Shown here: positions 26,691 through 34,563 of the stretch, piece by piece
How the letters are laid out: each line of letters opens with the position of its first letter
Numbering within the stretch: position 1 is the first letter of the stretch
Assembly (NCBI GenBank): GCA_964453665.1
Contig: CAYVQT010000012.1
Span: forward strand, 1-60,835
Length of the DNA stretch: 60,835 bases
Direction of reading: 5' to 3'
From: DAOUTY01 sp964453665
GTDB taxonomy: Bacteria > Chloroflexota > Dehalococcoidia > SZUA-161
Translations under genes and position numbers: made by a program
Notes under the pieces: generated by a model
Database searches by the model: none
Told to the model about the DNA's origin: nothing
The model's input: only the letters and a program-made list of their open reading frames with translations

Positions 26691-26733
26691 CCCCTATGTA
26701 ATTCTAGAAAGTGACTGATGTAGCCCCTATGTA
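26691..26733 (+). repeat. Direct repeat CCCCTATGTA, two copies 33 bases apart
   Basis: The ten-base sequence CCCCTATGTA occurs at 26691-26700 and 26724-26733. The 33-base period is close to three turns of B-DNA, so both copies face the same side. They lie between the two divergent promoters, where a shared regulator could bind. No regulator gene is adjacent. Confidence 0.5.
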
Positions 26734-26814
26734 CCTTTATGGAGATTTTCTGATTGTAGATCAAGTGTGGTATAAAAAAGTTACCCCCGGTTTTTGTCTG
26801 TTGTTCTTTTCCAT

Positions 26815-26844
26815 TTGACAATGTTCTCGTGACATGATTATAGT
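26815..26844 (+). promoter_or_regulatory. Promoter of the first AbfD-like gene
   Basis: TTGACA at 26815-26820, an 18-base spacer and TATAGT at 26839-26844 (5 of 6 matches). This gives a leader of about 118 nt before the ATG at 26969. Confidence 0.65.
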
Positions 26845-26968
26845 AAGGCCTGTCCTCGTCCGGTAATTATAGCTGTCATACTTATGAGTTAATTCCGGGT
26901 CCAAAGGATATTTGCTGTATAGATGAACGATTAACGCATTGTGCTATGGAGCAACGGGGAGGTTAAAC

Positions 26969-28396
26969 ATGAGGAATTCTGAAGAGTACCTTGAGAACCT
27001 GCGCGCTATGAAGCCAAACGTCTTTATGGGGGGCGAGATTGTCAAACGTGATGATACTCGTATCATTCCCGGCATTAACGTAATGAAGATAACGTTTGAC
27101 ATGGCCGGAGACCCCGAAAATGCGGAACTGTTTACGGCTACATCCCAATATAGCGGGGAAAAGATAAACCGCTTCTGCCATGTTTCATGCAGCATCGATG
27201 ACCTCCTGACTAAACAGAAAATGATTCGCACAGGCACTCGTCTGTCAGGTTTCTGTATACAGCGTTGCATGGGGATGGATACTATAAATGCTCTTTCAAT
27301 AGTGACCAAGGACATAGATGACTCTCATGGGACCGAGTATTATCAGCGTTTCCTTGAATTCATAAAGAATTACCAGGCGAAAGATCAGATAGCGGCCGCA
27401 GTTCAGACCGATGTTAAAGGTGATAGAAGCAAGCGACCACATGAACAAATTGACCCTGACATGCATGTAAGGGTAGTCAGTCAGAACAACGAAGGGATCA
27501 TAGTACGAGGGGCTAAAGAAGATATAACTATGGCATCCTATTGTGATGAACTCGTGGTATTTCCCACGCGAACCCTTACTAAGGATGAAAAACAGTGGGC
27601 GGTAACATTTGCCATCCCCGCTGATTGGGATAATGTCTACATCGTTAACAGGGCGAGTGCCCCCCGGGAAAGGAAATTTCTCAAGGCACCATTGAATACA
27701 CACGGTAGCTCCGACGCAATAGTAATTTTCGATGATACCTTTATCCCCTGGGATAGAGTATTCATGTGTGGTGAGTATGAGTTTGGCGGTAGAATGGCCC
27801 TGACTTTTGCTACTTCACACCGCCATAGCTACTGCGGCTGTAAGCCGGCAGTAGAGGACATTATCATGGGTTTGATTGCTCTAACTGCCGAGTACTATGG
27901 TGTTGAAGGAAAGCACCACATTCGTGAGAAACTCGCCCATCTGGCCGGCATAGCAGAGTTAATCTATGCCGCCGGCATAGCCGCTGCGGTAGAATCAAAA
28001 AAGTCATCTTCAGGCACTCAGTTCCCCGGGGCTATCTATGCCAACGTCGGACGTCGTCTTGCAGGAGAAAACACATACGACTCCTGGGGTATGGTCGCCG
28101 ATATTGCAGGTGGATTCCCGGTTACAATGCCCTTCGAAGAGGACTACTTCGCATCGGAAATCGGCCCTTTAATTAACAAGTACACAGTAAGAAATCCCAA
28201 AATATCAGCCGAGAACATGCATCGTCTCCAGCGCACACTTTCAGACTATCTGTCATCATCCTGGGCCGGGGTTTGGCAGGTTGCTGATGTGCATGGTGGG
28301 GGCTCACCTGTTATGGAGACAATCGCAATACTGAATAACTATGATTTCGACGAAAGGAAACGGATAGTAAAACATCTGGCGGGTATTAAGGATTAG
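26969..28396 (+). CDS. 4-Hydroxybutyryl-CoA dehydratase / 4-hydroxyphenylacetate 3-hydroxylase family protein (AbfD type, copy 1)
   Basis: 475 residues from the ATG at 26969, which has GGGGAGG 7 bases upstream; a TTG at 26939 in frame is rejected. The protein has the acyl-CoA-dehydrogenase-like fold of HpaB/AbfD. It keeps residues equivalent to the four [4Fe-4S] ligands of Clostridium aminobutyricum AbfD (C99, C103, H292, C299): C96 and C100 in FCIQRC, and H284 and C291 in HRHSYCGC. That separates it from the flavin monooxygenases, which lack the cluster. AbfD dehydrates 4-hydroxybutyryl-CoA to crotonyl-CoA through a flavin ketyl radical and is oxygen sensitive. The true substrate here is unknown. 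It is monocistronic or followed by an SDR gene. Confidence 0.85.
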   Translation: MRNSEEYLENLRAMKPNVFMGGEIVKRDDTRIIPGINVMKITFDMAGDPENAELFTATSQYSGEKINRFCHVSCSIDDLLTKQKMIRTGTRLSGFCIQRCMGMDTINALSIVTKDIDDSHGTEYYQRFLEFIKNYQAKDQIAAAVQTDVKGDRSKRPHEQIDPDMHVRVVSQNNEGIIVRGAKEDITMASYCDELVVFPTRTLTKDEKQWAVTFAIPADWDNVYIVNRASAPRERKFLKAPLNTHGSSDAIVIFDDTFIPWDRVFMCGEYEFGGRMALTFATSHRHSYCGCKPAVEDIIMGLIALTAEYYGVEGKHHIREKLAHLAGIAELIYAAGIAAAVESKKSSSGTQFPGAIYANVGRRLAGENTYDSWGMVADIAGGFPVTMPFEEDYFASEIGPLINKYTVRNPKISAENMHRLQRTLSDYLSSSWAGVWQVADVHGGGSPVMETIAILNNYDFDERKRIVKHLAGIKD

Positions 28397-28528
28397 CTAC
28401 AGACTGTTCTGTTATTTTATTAGTTACGCATGGATTATACCTCGGCAGGCGCTTGCCTTAAGAATAATGGACTGCGGCATCTATGGATAGGCTGAGTATA
28501 AGCAGTAACTGGATTATGGGGGCATGTT

Positions 28529-29302
28529 ATGCATATAAGAGAGATGTTTGATCTTACGGGTAAGGTAGCGGTTGTTACCGGAGGGTCTAGGGGGCTGGGA
28601 AAAGAGATGGCCCTCGGTCTGGGTGAATCCGGCGCCAATGTGTTGATAACAGCGCGACGTGAAGAGGGTTTGATCTCGACTAAACAAGAGTTGGAGAGCG
28701 CGGGGATTGAATGTCTGTCCATGGTGGTAGATGTTAGCGAGGTTACCGGTGTTAAGAATGTGGTGGCTCAAACGATAGAAAAGTGGGGGAAAATAGACAT
28801 CCTGGTAAACAACGCAGGCGTTGTCTGGGCAGCCCCGCCCGACGAGATGGCCCTTGATAAATGGGACTATGTAATGAATATTAACGCCAGGGGCACTTTT
28901 ATTTGTTGTCAGGAAGTAGGGAGGGAGATGATAAAGCAGAAGAGCGGTAATATAATCAATGTATCGTCCGCTGTTGGAGTTTCCGCGATAGACCCTAAAT
29001 CCGGACAGTTCATAGGATACCAGGCGAGCAAAGCCGGCGTGATTATTATGACCAAGCAACTGGCTGTTGAATGGGCTGTTCATAACATTCGCGTCAACGC
29101 CGTCGCCCCGTCTTTTCTATCCACCAGGTTGACTAATGCGTTGATCGAGCGTACGGGAGAGAATATGATACGGTGGATACCTATGGGAAGGATAGGCAGA
29201 CCCGATGAGATCAGAGGTGCGGTCGTCTTCTTAGCCTCTGAGGCATCCAGCTATATAACAGGCCAGGTTATCTGCGTTGATGGAGGGACAACGGCCTGGT
29301 AG
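28529..29302 (+). CDS. Short-chain dehydrogenase/reductase
   Basis: 257 residues of the classical SDR/FabG type. The coenzyme loop is TGGSRGLGKEMALGL (about residues 16-30). The NNAG motif is ILVNNAGVVW. The catalytic Ser is in NVSSAVGVS and the Tyr/Lys pair in YQASKAG. The C-terminal stretch is ASSYITGQVICVDGGTTAW. It would interconvert a hydroxyacyl or alcohol group and a ketone with NAD(P)H. It follows the AbfD-like gene by 132 bases and may share its transcript. The substrate is not identifiable. Confidence 0.88.
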   Translation: MHIREMFDLTGKVAVVTGGSRGLGKEMALGLGESGANVLITARREEGLISTKQELESAGIECLSMVVDVSEVTGVKNVVAQTIEKWGKIDILVNNAGVVWAAPPDEMALDKWDYVMNINARGTFICCQEVGREMIKQKSGNIINVSSAVGVSAIDPKSGQFIGYQASKAGVIIMTKQLAVEWAVHNIRVNAVAPSFLSTRLTNALIERTGENMIRWIPMGRIGRPDEIRGAVVFLASEASSYITGQVICVDGGTTAW

Positions 29303-29379
29303 TTTATTGAATCTACATCGCTGCACGTATATCTTCCCTACCTCAACATCCTCTGTTCTCGAAAGGCTTTACTATGTAG

Positions 29380-29401
29380 CGTCGTGACTCCTGTCACGAC
29401 G
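29380..29401. repeat. Inverted repeat, 9-bp arms
   Basis: CGTCGTGAC and GTCACGACG flank a TCCT loop with perfect complementarity. There is no T-run on either side. It sits between converging genes and may act as a weak bidirectional transcription stop or be part of a dispersed repeat. Confidence 0.6.
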
Positions 29402-29442
29402 TATAAATTGTTACAACATGAGTAGCAAAGATACCCGACTGG

Positions 29443-29462
29443 ATTCCTGCCTTCGCAGGAAT
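29443..29462. repeat. Dispersed-type palindromic repeat
   Basis: ATTCCTGC-CTTC-GCAGGAAT is a perfect 8-bp stem with a CTTC loop, preceded by GG and followed by GACA. Sequences of the form GGATTCCxGCCTTCGCxGGAATGACA are familiar as intergenic palindromes in many bacterial genomes. Only this copy was noticed in the window. Confidence 0.6.
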
Positions 29463-29613
29463 GACATACGCTGGCTATCTATATTTTCATTGTGTGTTAT
29501 CCCTGTGGTAAGCGGAGGCCCAGCGTAGGTGCACAGTTACCGTACCCTAATCCGGACGCAGCAGGTGCATGATAAGTCAGGAAGCTTGAATGCGTAATTG
29601 CATTGCTCTTATT

Positions 29614-30807
29614 CTAAAGACCTACAATTATTATGCTGGCGACATTTACTGAAGGAACGCCCCCAAGATTGTGGGTAAGGCCATACCTCGGTTCCTTTAG
29701 CTGCCGCGCTTCAGCCTTCCCTTGAAGCTGCTTATACATCTCATACACCATCCGCAAACCCGATGCGCCAACCGGATGTCCAAAAGATTTCAATCCTCCG
29801 TCTGGCTGCACGGGCAGTCCTCCGGTAAGCTCGAAAAATCCGGCCTCGATGTCTTCCTTCACCTTTCCACGAGGACTGAATTCGAGGTCCTCCATCGTAA
29901 CAGCCTCAGTTATGGAAAAGCAGTCGTGAACCTCAGCCATGCTTATCTCTTCCCGTGGGTTCTTGATTCCTGCTTCCTGGTAGGCCCGCCTTGAAGCGTG
30001 CAATGTTGACTCCACGTGAGTCCAGTCGTCGTCGTACAGCATCTCCTGGCCTGAACTCGCCGAAATCTGCAGCGCCTTGACGTATACTGGGTCAGGCCTG
30101 AACTGCGTGGCCATATCGGCTCGGGTTACTATCGCCGCCGCAGAACCATCGCTCACCCCACAGCAATCGAATAACCCTAGAGGCCAGGCGATTATGGGAG
30201 CATTTATTATCTGCTCAACCGTCACCTCACGGCGCAAATGCGCTTTAGGGTTGAGAGCGCCATTCCGATGGCTCTTGGCCGACACCATTGCCAGCATTCT
30301 CTTTCCATCTTCAGGCTGGATGCCATATCTGCTGAAGTATCTGGTAGCCAACATGGCGAACATCCCCGGTGCAGTCTGGTTTGAGTCAACGAGTCTGCGT
30401 ATCGTTCCCCATTGAACCTCGTTTTGAGGAAGACCTCCATATCCGGTATCCTTCAATTTCTCGATACCAAGCGCGAGACAGATATCATAAGCCCCTGCTG
30501 CTACCGCATAGCATGCTCCCCTCAGCGCCTCTGAGCCGGTGGCGCACCAGTTCTCAACCCTCGTTGATGCGATGAACGGCAGTTTAAGGGCCACTGACAG
30601 AGCTATTGAGGATTTACCTATGTTAGTTTCTTCATAGCACGTGCCCGACCAGGCCGCACCGATATCTTTTTTCTCTATGCCTGCATCCTCAATAGCTTCG
30701 GTGAAGGCTTCAACCATTAATTCTTCAGGGCTCTTGTCCCATCGCTCTCCAAACCTCGTGCATCCCATCCCTATAATAGCAACCCTGTCCTTTATTCCTT
30801 CGGCCAT
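29614..30807 (-). CDS. Thiolase (SCP-x / acetoacetyl-CoA thiolase-like)
   Basis: 397 residues of the SCP2-thiolase branch. The nucleophilic Cys is in NWCATGSEALRGA (about residues 88-100). The His of the second active-site block is in SFGHPVGASGLRM. The C-terminal block is HNLGGVPSVNVASI, with HNLGG in place of the CxG of classical thiolases, as usual for this branch. Such thiolases often need a DUF35 OB-fold partner, and the upstream gene supplies one. AAGGGGGC precedes the ATG. It is the second gene of a two-gene unit read away from the CoA transferase operon. Confidence 0.88.
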   Translation of the reverse strand: MAEGIKDRVAIIGMGCTRFGERWDKSPEELMVEAFTEAIEDAGIEKKDIGAAWSGTCYEETNIGKSSIALSVALKLPFIASTRVENWCATGSEALRGACYAVAAGAYDICLALGIEKLKDTGYGGLPQNEVQWGTIRRLVDSNQTAPGMFAMLATRYFSRYGIQPEDGKRMLAMVSAKSHRNGALNPKAHLRREVTVEQIINAPIIAWPLGLFDCCGVSDGSAAAIVTRADMATQFRPDPVYVKALQISASSGQEMLYDDDWTHVESTLHASRRAYQEAGIKNPREEISMAEVHDCFSITEAVTMEDLEFSPRGKVKEDIEAGFFELTGGLPVQPDGGLKSFGHPVGASGLRMVYEMYKQLQGKAEARQLKEPRYGLTHNLGGVPSVNVASIIIVGL

Positions 30808-30830
30808 AGTGCCCCCTTTTGGGTATACTC

Positions 30831-32276
30831 TTAATTTCTTCCCGTTGTCGCTTTCCAGAAATAGCCGTGAATTCCCCGCACTTCATCGCGGTATTTCCTG
30901 CGGAAGCTCATCTCTACAGGCATGCCAACCTCAAGCGATTCAAGCCCGCAGTCTGTTATATCAAAATTGTATCTGCCCCCACCCTCGAAGGCCACCACGC
31001 CATATATTGCCGGCGGGTTGGGGCTAGGCGCCAGGTTGTCACCTGTATACGTAATCAATTGTCCTTTCTTGTCTGAGAAGCGATAAACCTCCATCTCATC
31101 AACAGCGCCACAACTCGGGTTCGCACATATCACCTGACGTGGATACTGCGGAGTTCCACAACGCTTGCATTTGGAACCGCAGAGGCCCAAAACCATCCTG
31201 CGTTCTCTCCACAGTGTTGATAATTGAGTGGCGCCTATTTCTTCTCCACGTCGTCCGGTATCCACCGATAGTATGTCACGGAATGAAGCATATTTTTCGT
31301 AGCTGTCAAGCTCCTTCTTCGAGGCTAGATGCTTTTTAATCCCTATAATATCTCCCATCTTCTCAATTTCGCCGGTGACCTTGATGAACAATGCGTCACA
31401 TCCATTCCCATAACTGACAACCATAATATTGTCACCCGGCTTTGATTCCTCAAGTGCCGCCACGAGCATCATCAAAGCATAGGCTGTGCCTGTATCACCT
31501 GCTGAGCTGAATAACTGCTCCTGTATCTGGTCAGGCTCGGCACCCAGTTTCTTACCTATGGCAGCGTGCTCTCTGGGATAGAGGCTTGGATACACTACCT
31601 TGGTGAAATCTTTGATTCCCAGGTCGTATTTTTTCAACAACCCCTCAATGGCCTCGGGAATGAACTTGCTGTAGCCTATATCTCTTATCCATCTATCCTC
31701 CCAACTCCTGTCATATTTATCCCCCTCCGTCCTCCAGTAATCGACAAAATCATAGGACAGTGAGTAGTAACCTTCCAGCGTGGCAACCGCTTCGCCATCG
31801 CCTATCACTAATGCAGCGGCGCCGTCGCCGCAAGATTGTTCCTGTGAACTCCCGGCCTTTCCCTGCCGGCAATCGGAAGCACATACGAGTACGCTTTTCG
31901 CCGAGCCTGCCTTTACAGCATCAAACGCAGAGAGGAGAGCTGTAGTTCCCGACTTAATAGAGTTGCTGAAATCAGCCGTTCTGATATCAGGACGCAGGTC
32001 AAGCGCTGTGGCGACTATACCCGCACTCTGTCTTTCCCTATAAGGAGAAGTAGTGGTAGCAAGATAAAAGTTGTCTACCTCTTCACGGTCAATACCACGA
32101 AGACAGTCTGTCGCAGCAGCTACTGCCATAGTAATACTATCCTCGTCGTAATTAGCCACCGCCTTTTCACCGGGCAGTGTTGCTGCAGTACCCAACCATC
32201 CTGTTGCGCTGGCAATGGTCTTGCGGTTTATCCTCAATAGGGGTATGTATGCGCCAAAAGAAGTAATCCCTATCAT
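30831..32276 (-). CDS. HMG-CoA synthase-like protein fused to a DUF35 zinc-ribbon/OB-fold domain
   Basis: 481 residues. Residues 1-330 have a ketoacyl-synthase III/HMG-CoA synthase fold (GITSFGAYIPLLRINR, YDEDSITMAVAAATDCL, QEQSCGDGAAALVIGDG). At about 340-481 follows a DUF35 module: a zinc ribbon (CKRCGTPQYPRQVICANPSC), then the OB fold (GQLITYTGD, PPAIYGVVAFEGGGRYN). The stretch that holds the catalytic Cys in HMG-CoA synthases reads NSIKSGTTAL here, with no Cys. The synthase domain is therefore probably altered in chemistry or structural. In archaea, thiolase, HMG-CoA synthase and DUF35 form one complex. Here the latter two are fused and co-transcribed with a thiolase, so I infer a similar complex. 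Confidence 0.82.
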   Translation of the reverse strand: MIGITSFGAYIPLLRINRKTIASATGWLGTAATLPGEKAVANYDEDSITMAVAAATDCLRGIDREEVDNFYLATTTSPYRERQSAGIVATALDLRPDIRTADFSNSIKSGTTALLSAFDAVKAGSAKSVLVCASDCRQGKAGSSQEQSCGDGAAALVIGDGEAVATLEGYYSLSYDFVDYWRTEGDKYDRSWEDRWIRDIGYSKFIPEAIEGLLKKYDLGIKDFTKVVYPSLYPREHAAIGKKLGAEPDQIQEQLFSSAGDTGTAYALMMLVAALEESKPGDNIMVVSYGNGCDALFIKVTGEIEKMGDIIGIKKHLASKKELDSYEKYASFRDILSVDTGRRGEEIGATQLSTLWRERRMVLGLCGSKCKRCGTPQYPRQVICANPSCGAVDEMEVYRFSDKKGQLITYTGDNLAPSPNPPAIYGVVAFEGGGRYNFDITDCGLESLEVGMPVEMSFRRKYRDEVRGIHGYFWKATTGRN

Positions 32277-32537
32277 TGTATATAATCCTCTCTAGAAGCA
32301 GCTTCTGGTACAATTCATTGTTTCTCTACTTTTGTCTAAAAAGATTAATGGCTCTGCAGTGAAAAAAAGAGGAAGCTAAAAAATACTCTTCTACAGATCC
32401 ATGAATAAGCAGTTAATATTTATGCGTAAAAAATCGTACATTATATAGACCTGTACTGTCAATGATTCCATTTCCCCGATATCATGATTTTTTGACTTCC
32501 TGATATAGTAATTATTTGACATCATCTTCAGATATTG

Positions 32538-32566
32538 TTGACAGTTAATCATGCCTTTGTTACAAT
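32538..32566 (+). promoter_or_regulatory. Promoter of the CoA transferase/mutase operon
   Basis: TTGACA at 32538-32543, a 17-base spacer and TACAAT at 32561-32566 (5 of 6). Transcription would start near 32573, giving a leader of about 155 nt before 32729. Confidence 0.65.
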
Positions 32567-32574
32567 TCTAACAA
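32557..32574. promoter_or_regulatory. Operator-like perfect palindrome over the -10 box
   Basis: TTGTTACAATTCTAACAA has perfect 6-bp arms (TTGTTA/TAACAA) around 6 bases. It covers the -10 hexamer and the expected transcription start of the CoA transferase operon. This is the position and form of a TetR-family or similar repressor site. The binding protein is not known. Confidence 0.5.
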
Positions 32575-32728
32575 TCTAGCCTCCTTCTAAAAAACACAGA
32601 GATGTTCGACTATAAAGCTGAACAAGTCGTACAAACATCGTTGCTTCAATTTACCTCCTCAATATTTCTAACACAGGACCTGACTAACTAACCCCACTAA
32701 AGCGATAATCGGAAGAAAGGAGTAGTGT

Positions 32729-33625
32729 ATGCCCACTGAAAGCAAAGTTGCCAAGCTGAGCGATATTGGCAATATCATAAAAGATGGGGATAAAGTAGCT
32801 ATCGGTGGTTCTTGGCTAGGTAGCCATCCGATGGCAATAATCCGGGAGATCATCCGGCAGAAGATAAAAAACCTGACAGCTGTTACCGTTGTGGGAAGTA
32901 TAGACATCGACATGCTCATAGGAGCTGGTTGTCTGAGCAGGCTTATGTTCTCATTCGTAAGCATGGAGGCTTTCGGACTTGCGCCCAACTTCCGCAGGGC
33001 GATTGAGAAAGAGGGCCTGCCCTACGATGAGATTACCGGGCTCGCCGTAATTATCGGTCTGGAAGCCGGTGGCAGGAATATCCCGTTTCTTCCGTACCGT
33101 GGTCCATTCGGTTCGGATTTAGTTAAATACAGGCCGGAATTCTATAAGGAGATGAAGTGCCCCTTCACCGGGGAGGACTTAATAGCGGCAGCAGCTATAG
33201 TACCTGACGTAACAATTATCCATGCCACGCGTGCTGACTATACGGGTAACGTGCAGATAGAGGGGACCTCGGGGACAGACGTAGAAATGATGAGGGCGGC
33301 CAAGAAGAGAATCGTGTCGGCAGAGGAGATAGTGAGCCCCGATGAGATACGGAAAAATCCGGCTAAAACTAAAATACCCAAGTTCCAGGTGGATATGGTT
33401 ATAGAAGCTCCTTTGGGAGCTCACCCTTGTTCCTGTGCGCCTGATTATGTTTTTGACCCGTGGCATATCATGAAATATATGCAGGCAGCAATGAGTCCCG
33501 AGACTTTCCAGCAATATATTGACGAGTACGTTATGAAACCGGAATTCGATTATCTGGACGCAATAGGGGGAATGAAGCAGGCCGCTATACTTAAGAGACT
33601 AGCACGGGAGGTAAAGTACCTATGA
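32729..33625 (+). CDS. CoA transferase subunit A (glutaconate CoA-transferase type)
   Basis: 298 residues. This is the alpha subunit of a class I CoA transferase, with the N-terminal IIKDGDKVAIGGSWLGSHPMAIIREIIR, GAGCLSRLMFSFVSMEAFGL and the C-terminal GAHPCSCAPDYVFD. These enzymes swap CoA between an acyl-CoA donor and a free acid. AAAGGAG precedes the ATG. Its stop codon overlaps the start of subunit B (ATGA). As first gene of the operon it probably activates the acid that the following crotonases and B12 mutase process. Confidence 0.88.
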   Translation: MPTESKVAKLSDIGNIIKDGDKVAIGGSWLGSHPMAIIREIIRQKIKNLTAVTVVGSIDIDMLIGAGCLSRLMFSFVSMEAFGLAPNFRRAIEKEGLPYDEITGLAVIIGLEAGGRNIPFLPYRGPFGSDLVKYRPEFYKEMKCPFTGEDLIAAAAIVPDVTIIHATRADYTGNVQIEGTSGTDVEMMRAAKKRIVSAEEIVSPDEIRKNPAKTKIPKFQVDMVIEAPLGAHPCSCAPDYVFDPWHIMKYMQAAMSPETFQQYIDEYVMKPEFDYLDAIGGMKQAAILKRLAREVKYL

Positions 33626-34479
33626 CAAAGTACGCAAAAGACTATTCTGTTGGCGAGCTTATGTGCGTCTCTCTGGCCAGGGAGATAGATGATGGTGATG
33701 TTATAGTCCTGGGGTCTTTTACTCCTCTGGCATATGCGAGTTACATACTGGCGAAAATTACCCATGCTCCTAACAGCACGTTGTTGGCCTACGCTGCGGT
33801 TGATTTCAGACCCTTTCAGTTGTCGTTTATTAGGGCAGAAACAGCAGCAACTAGAGGAGCAGCTTGCATTTGGACCATGCTCGAGGACCTCAACTCAGTC
33901 CATTTGAAAGGCAGGGGTGACGTTGAGGCTATATCGAGCATTCAGGCGGACGGATATGGAAACATTAACCTCTCAGTGGTTGGAGATTACAACAGCCCGA
34001 AGCTAAGAGGGCCCGGGGGGGCAGGTGCACCTGAAGTGATTAAGATGCACCGTAAAATGATCGGATACTTCCCTAATCACTCCAAGATGACATTCGTTCC
34101 GAAAGTCGATGTTATAACCGGTACAAGGTATGTCATCGGGGCAGAGGAGCGAATCAAGTCGGGCTACAGGCCCGGGCCGATAAGGTATATTACAAACCTG
34201 GCTGTTATCAGTAAGGAGGAGAAGGATAAACCATTCAAGATAGACTCTTTGCACCCGGGCGTTAGCGCTGAGCAGGTAGTTGAGAACACCGGCTTTGAAC
34301 TGGAAGTGCCCGGTGATATTCCGGAAACCGAGAAACCTGCAGAGGAACATGTCAGGCTGTTGAGGGAAGAGGTTGATCCCTACAGAACGCTCGAATTCGA
34401 CTTTAAGCCCGGAAGGGAGAGGCTGGGATACTTGAACGAGATCTTGCAGAAGGAACTTGAAGCTATCGGCTACGCTTAA
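33622..34479 (+). CDS. CoA transferase subunit B (glutaconate CoA-transferase type)
   Basis: 285 residues, beta subunit partner of the preceding gene. It contains SVGELMCVSLAREIDDGDVIVLGSF, then RGDVEAISSIQADGYGNINLSVVGDY and GPGGAGAPE. In class I CoA transferases the beta subunit carries the catalytic Glu that forms the enzyme-CoA thioester. I could not place that Glu confidently by eye, though RAETAATRGA is in the right region. The coupling ATGA overlap supports equal synthesis of both chains. Confidence 0.85.
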   Translation: MTKYAKDYSVGELMCVSLAREIDDGDVIVLGSFTPLAYASYILAKITHAPNSTLLAYAAVDFRPFQLSFIRAETAATRGAACIWTMLEDLNSVHLKGRGDVEAISSIQADGYGNINLSVVGDYNSPKLRGPGGAGAPEVIKMHRKMIGYFPNHSKMTFVPKVDVITGTRYVIGAEERIKSGYRPGPIRYITNLAVISKEEKDKPFKIDSLHPGVSAEQVVENTGFELEVPGDIPETEKPAEEHVRLLREEVDPYRTLEFDFKPGRERLGYLNEILQKELEAIGYA

Positions 34480-34563
34480 TGCCCTGTTTTTTAGAGTAGG
34501 GCCGCCTGGTCGTCAGTAACCTGCCATACTCGACGCTAAACCAATTAGAAAGGAAGGCAATAT

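Larger units (their letters stand above)
29303..29613. other. Intergenic region between converging genes, with two hairpins
   Basis: No gene is seen. It lies between the stop codons of the SDR (+) and thiolase (-) genes. Besides the two inverted repeats listed separately (29380-29401 and 29443-29462) I see no T-run terminator. Confidence 0.6.
32277..32728. other. Divergent control region, AT-rich
   Basis: 452 bases without a gene separate the HMG-CoA-synthase-like gene (-) from the CoA transferase genes (+). It contains a strong plus promoter and an operator-like palindrome, listed separately. An imperfect GTACA-N11-TGTAC dyad (32436-32456) overlaps a TATAAT-like minus-strand box. No regulator gene is next to it. 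Confidence 0.6.

Noticed and set aside
26969..28396. Calling the HpaB-like genes oxygen-dependent 4-hydroxyphenylacetate hydroxylases
   Set aside because: All three copies keep the four AbfD iron-sulfur ligand positions, and the surrounding genes are those of a strict anaerobe.
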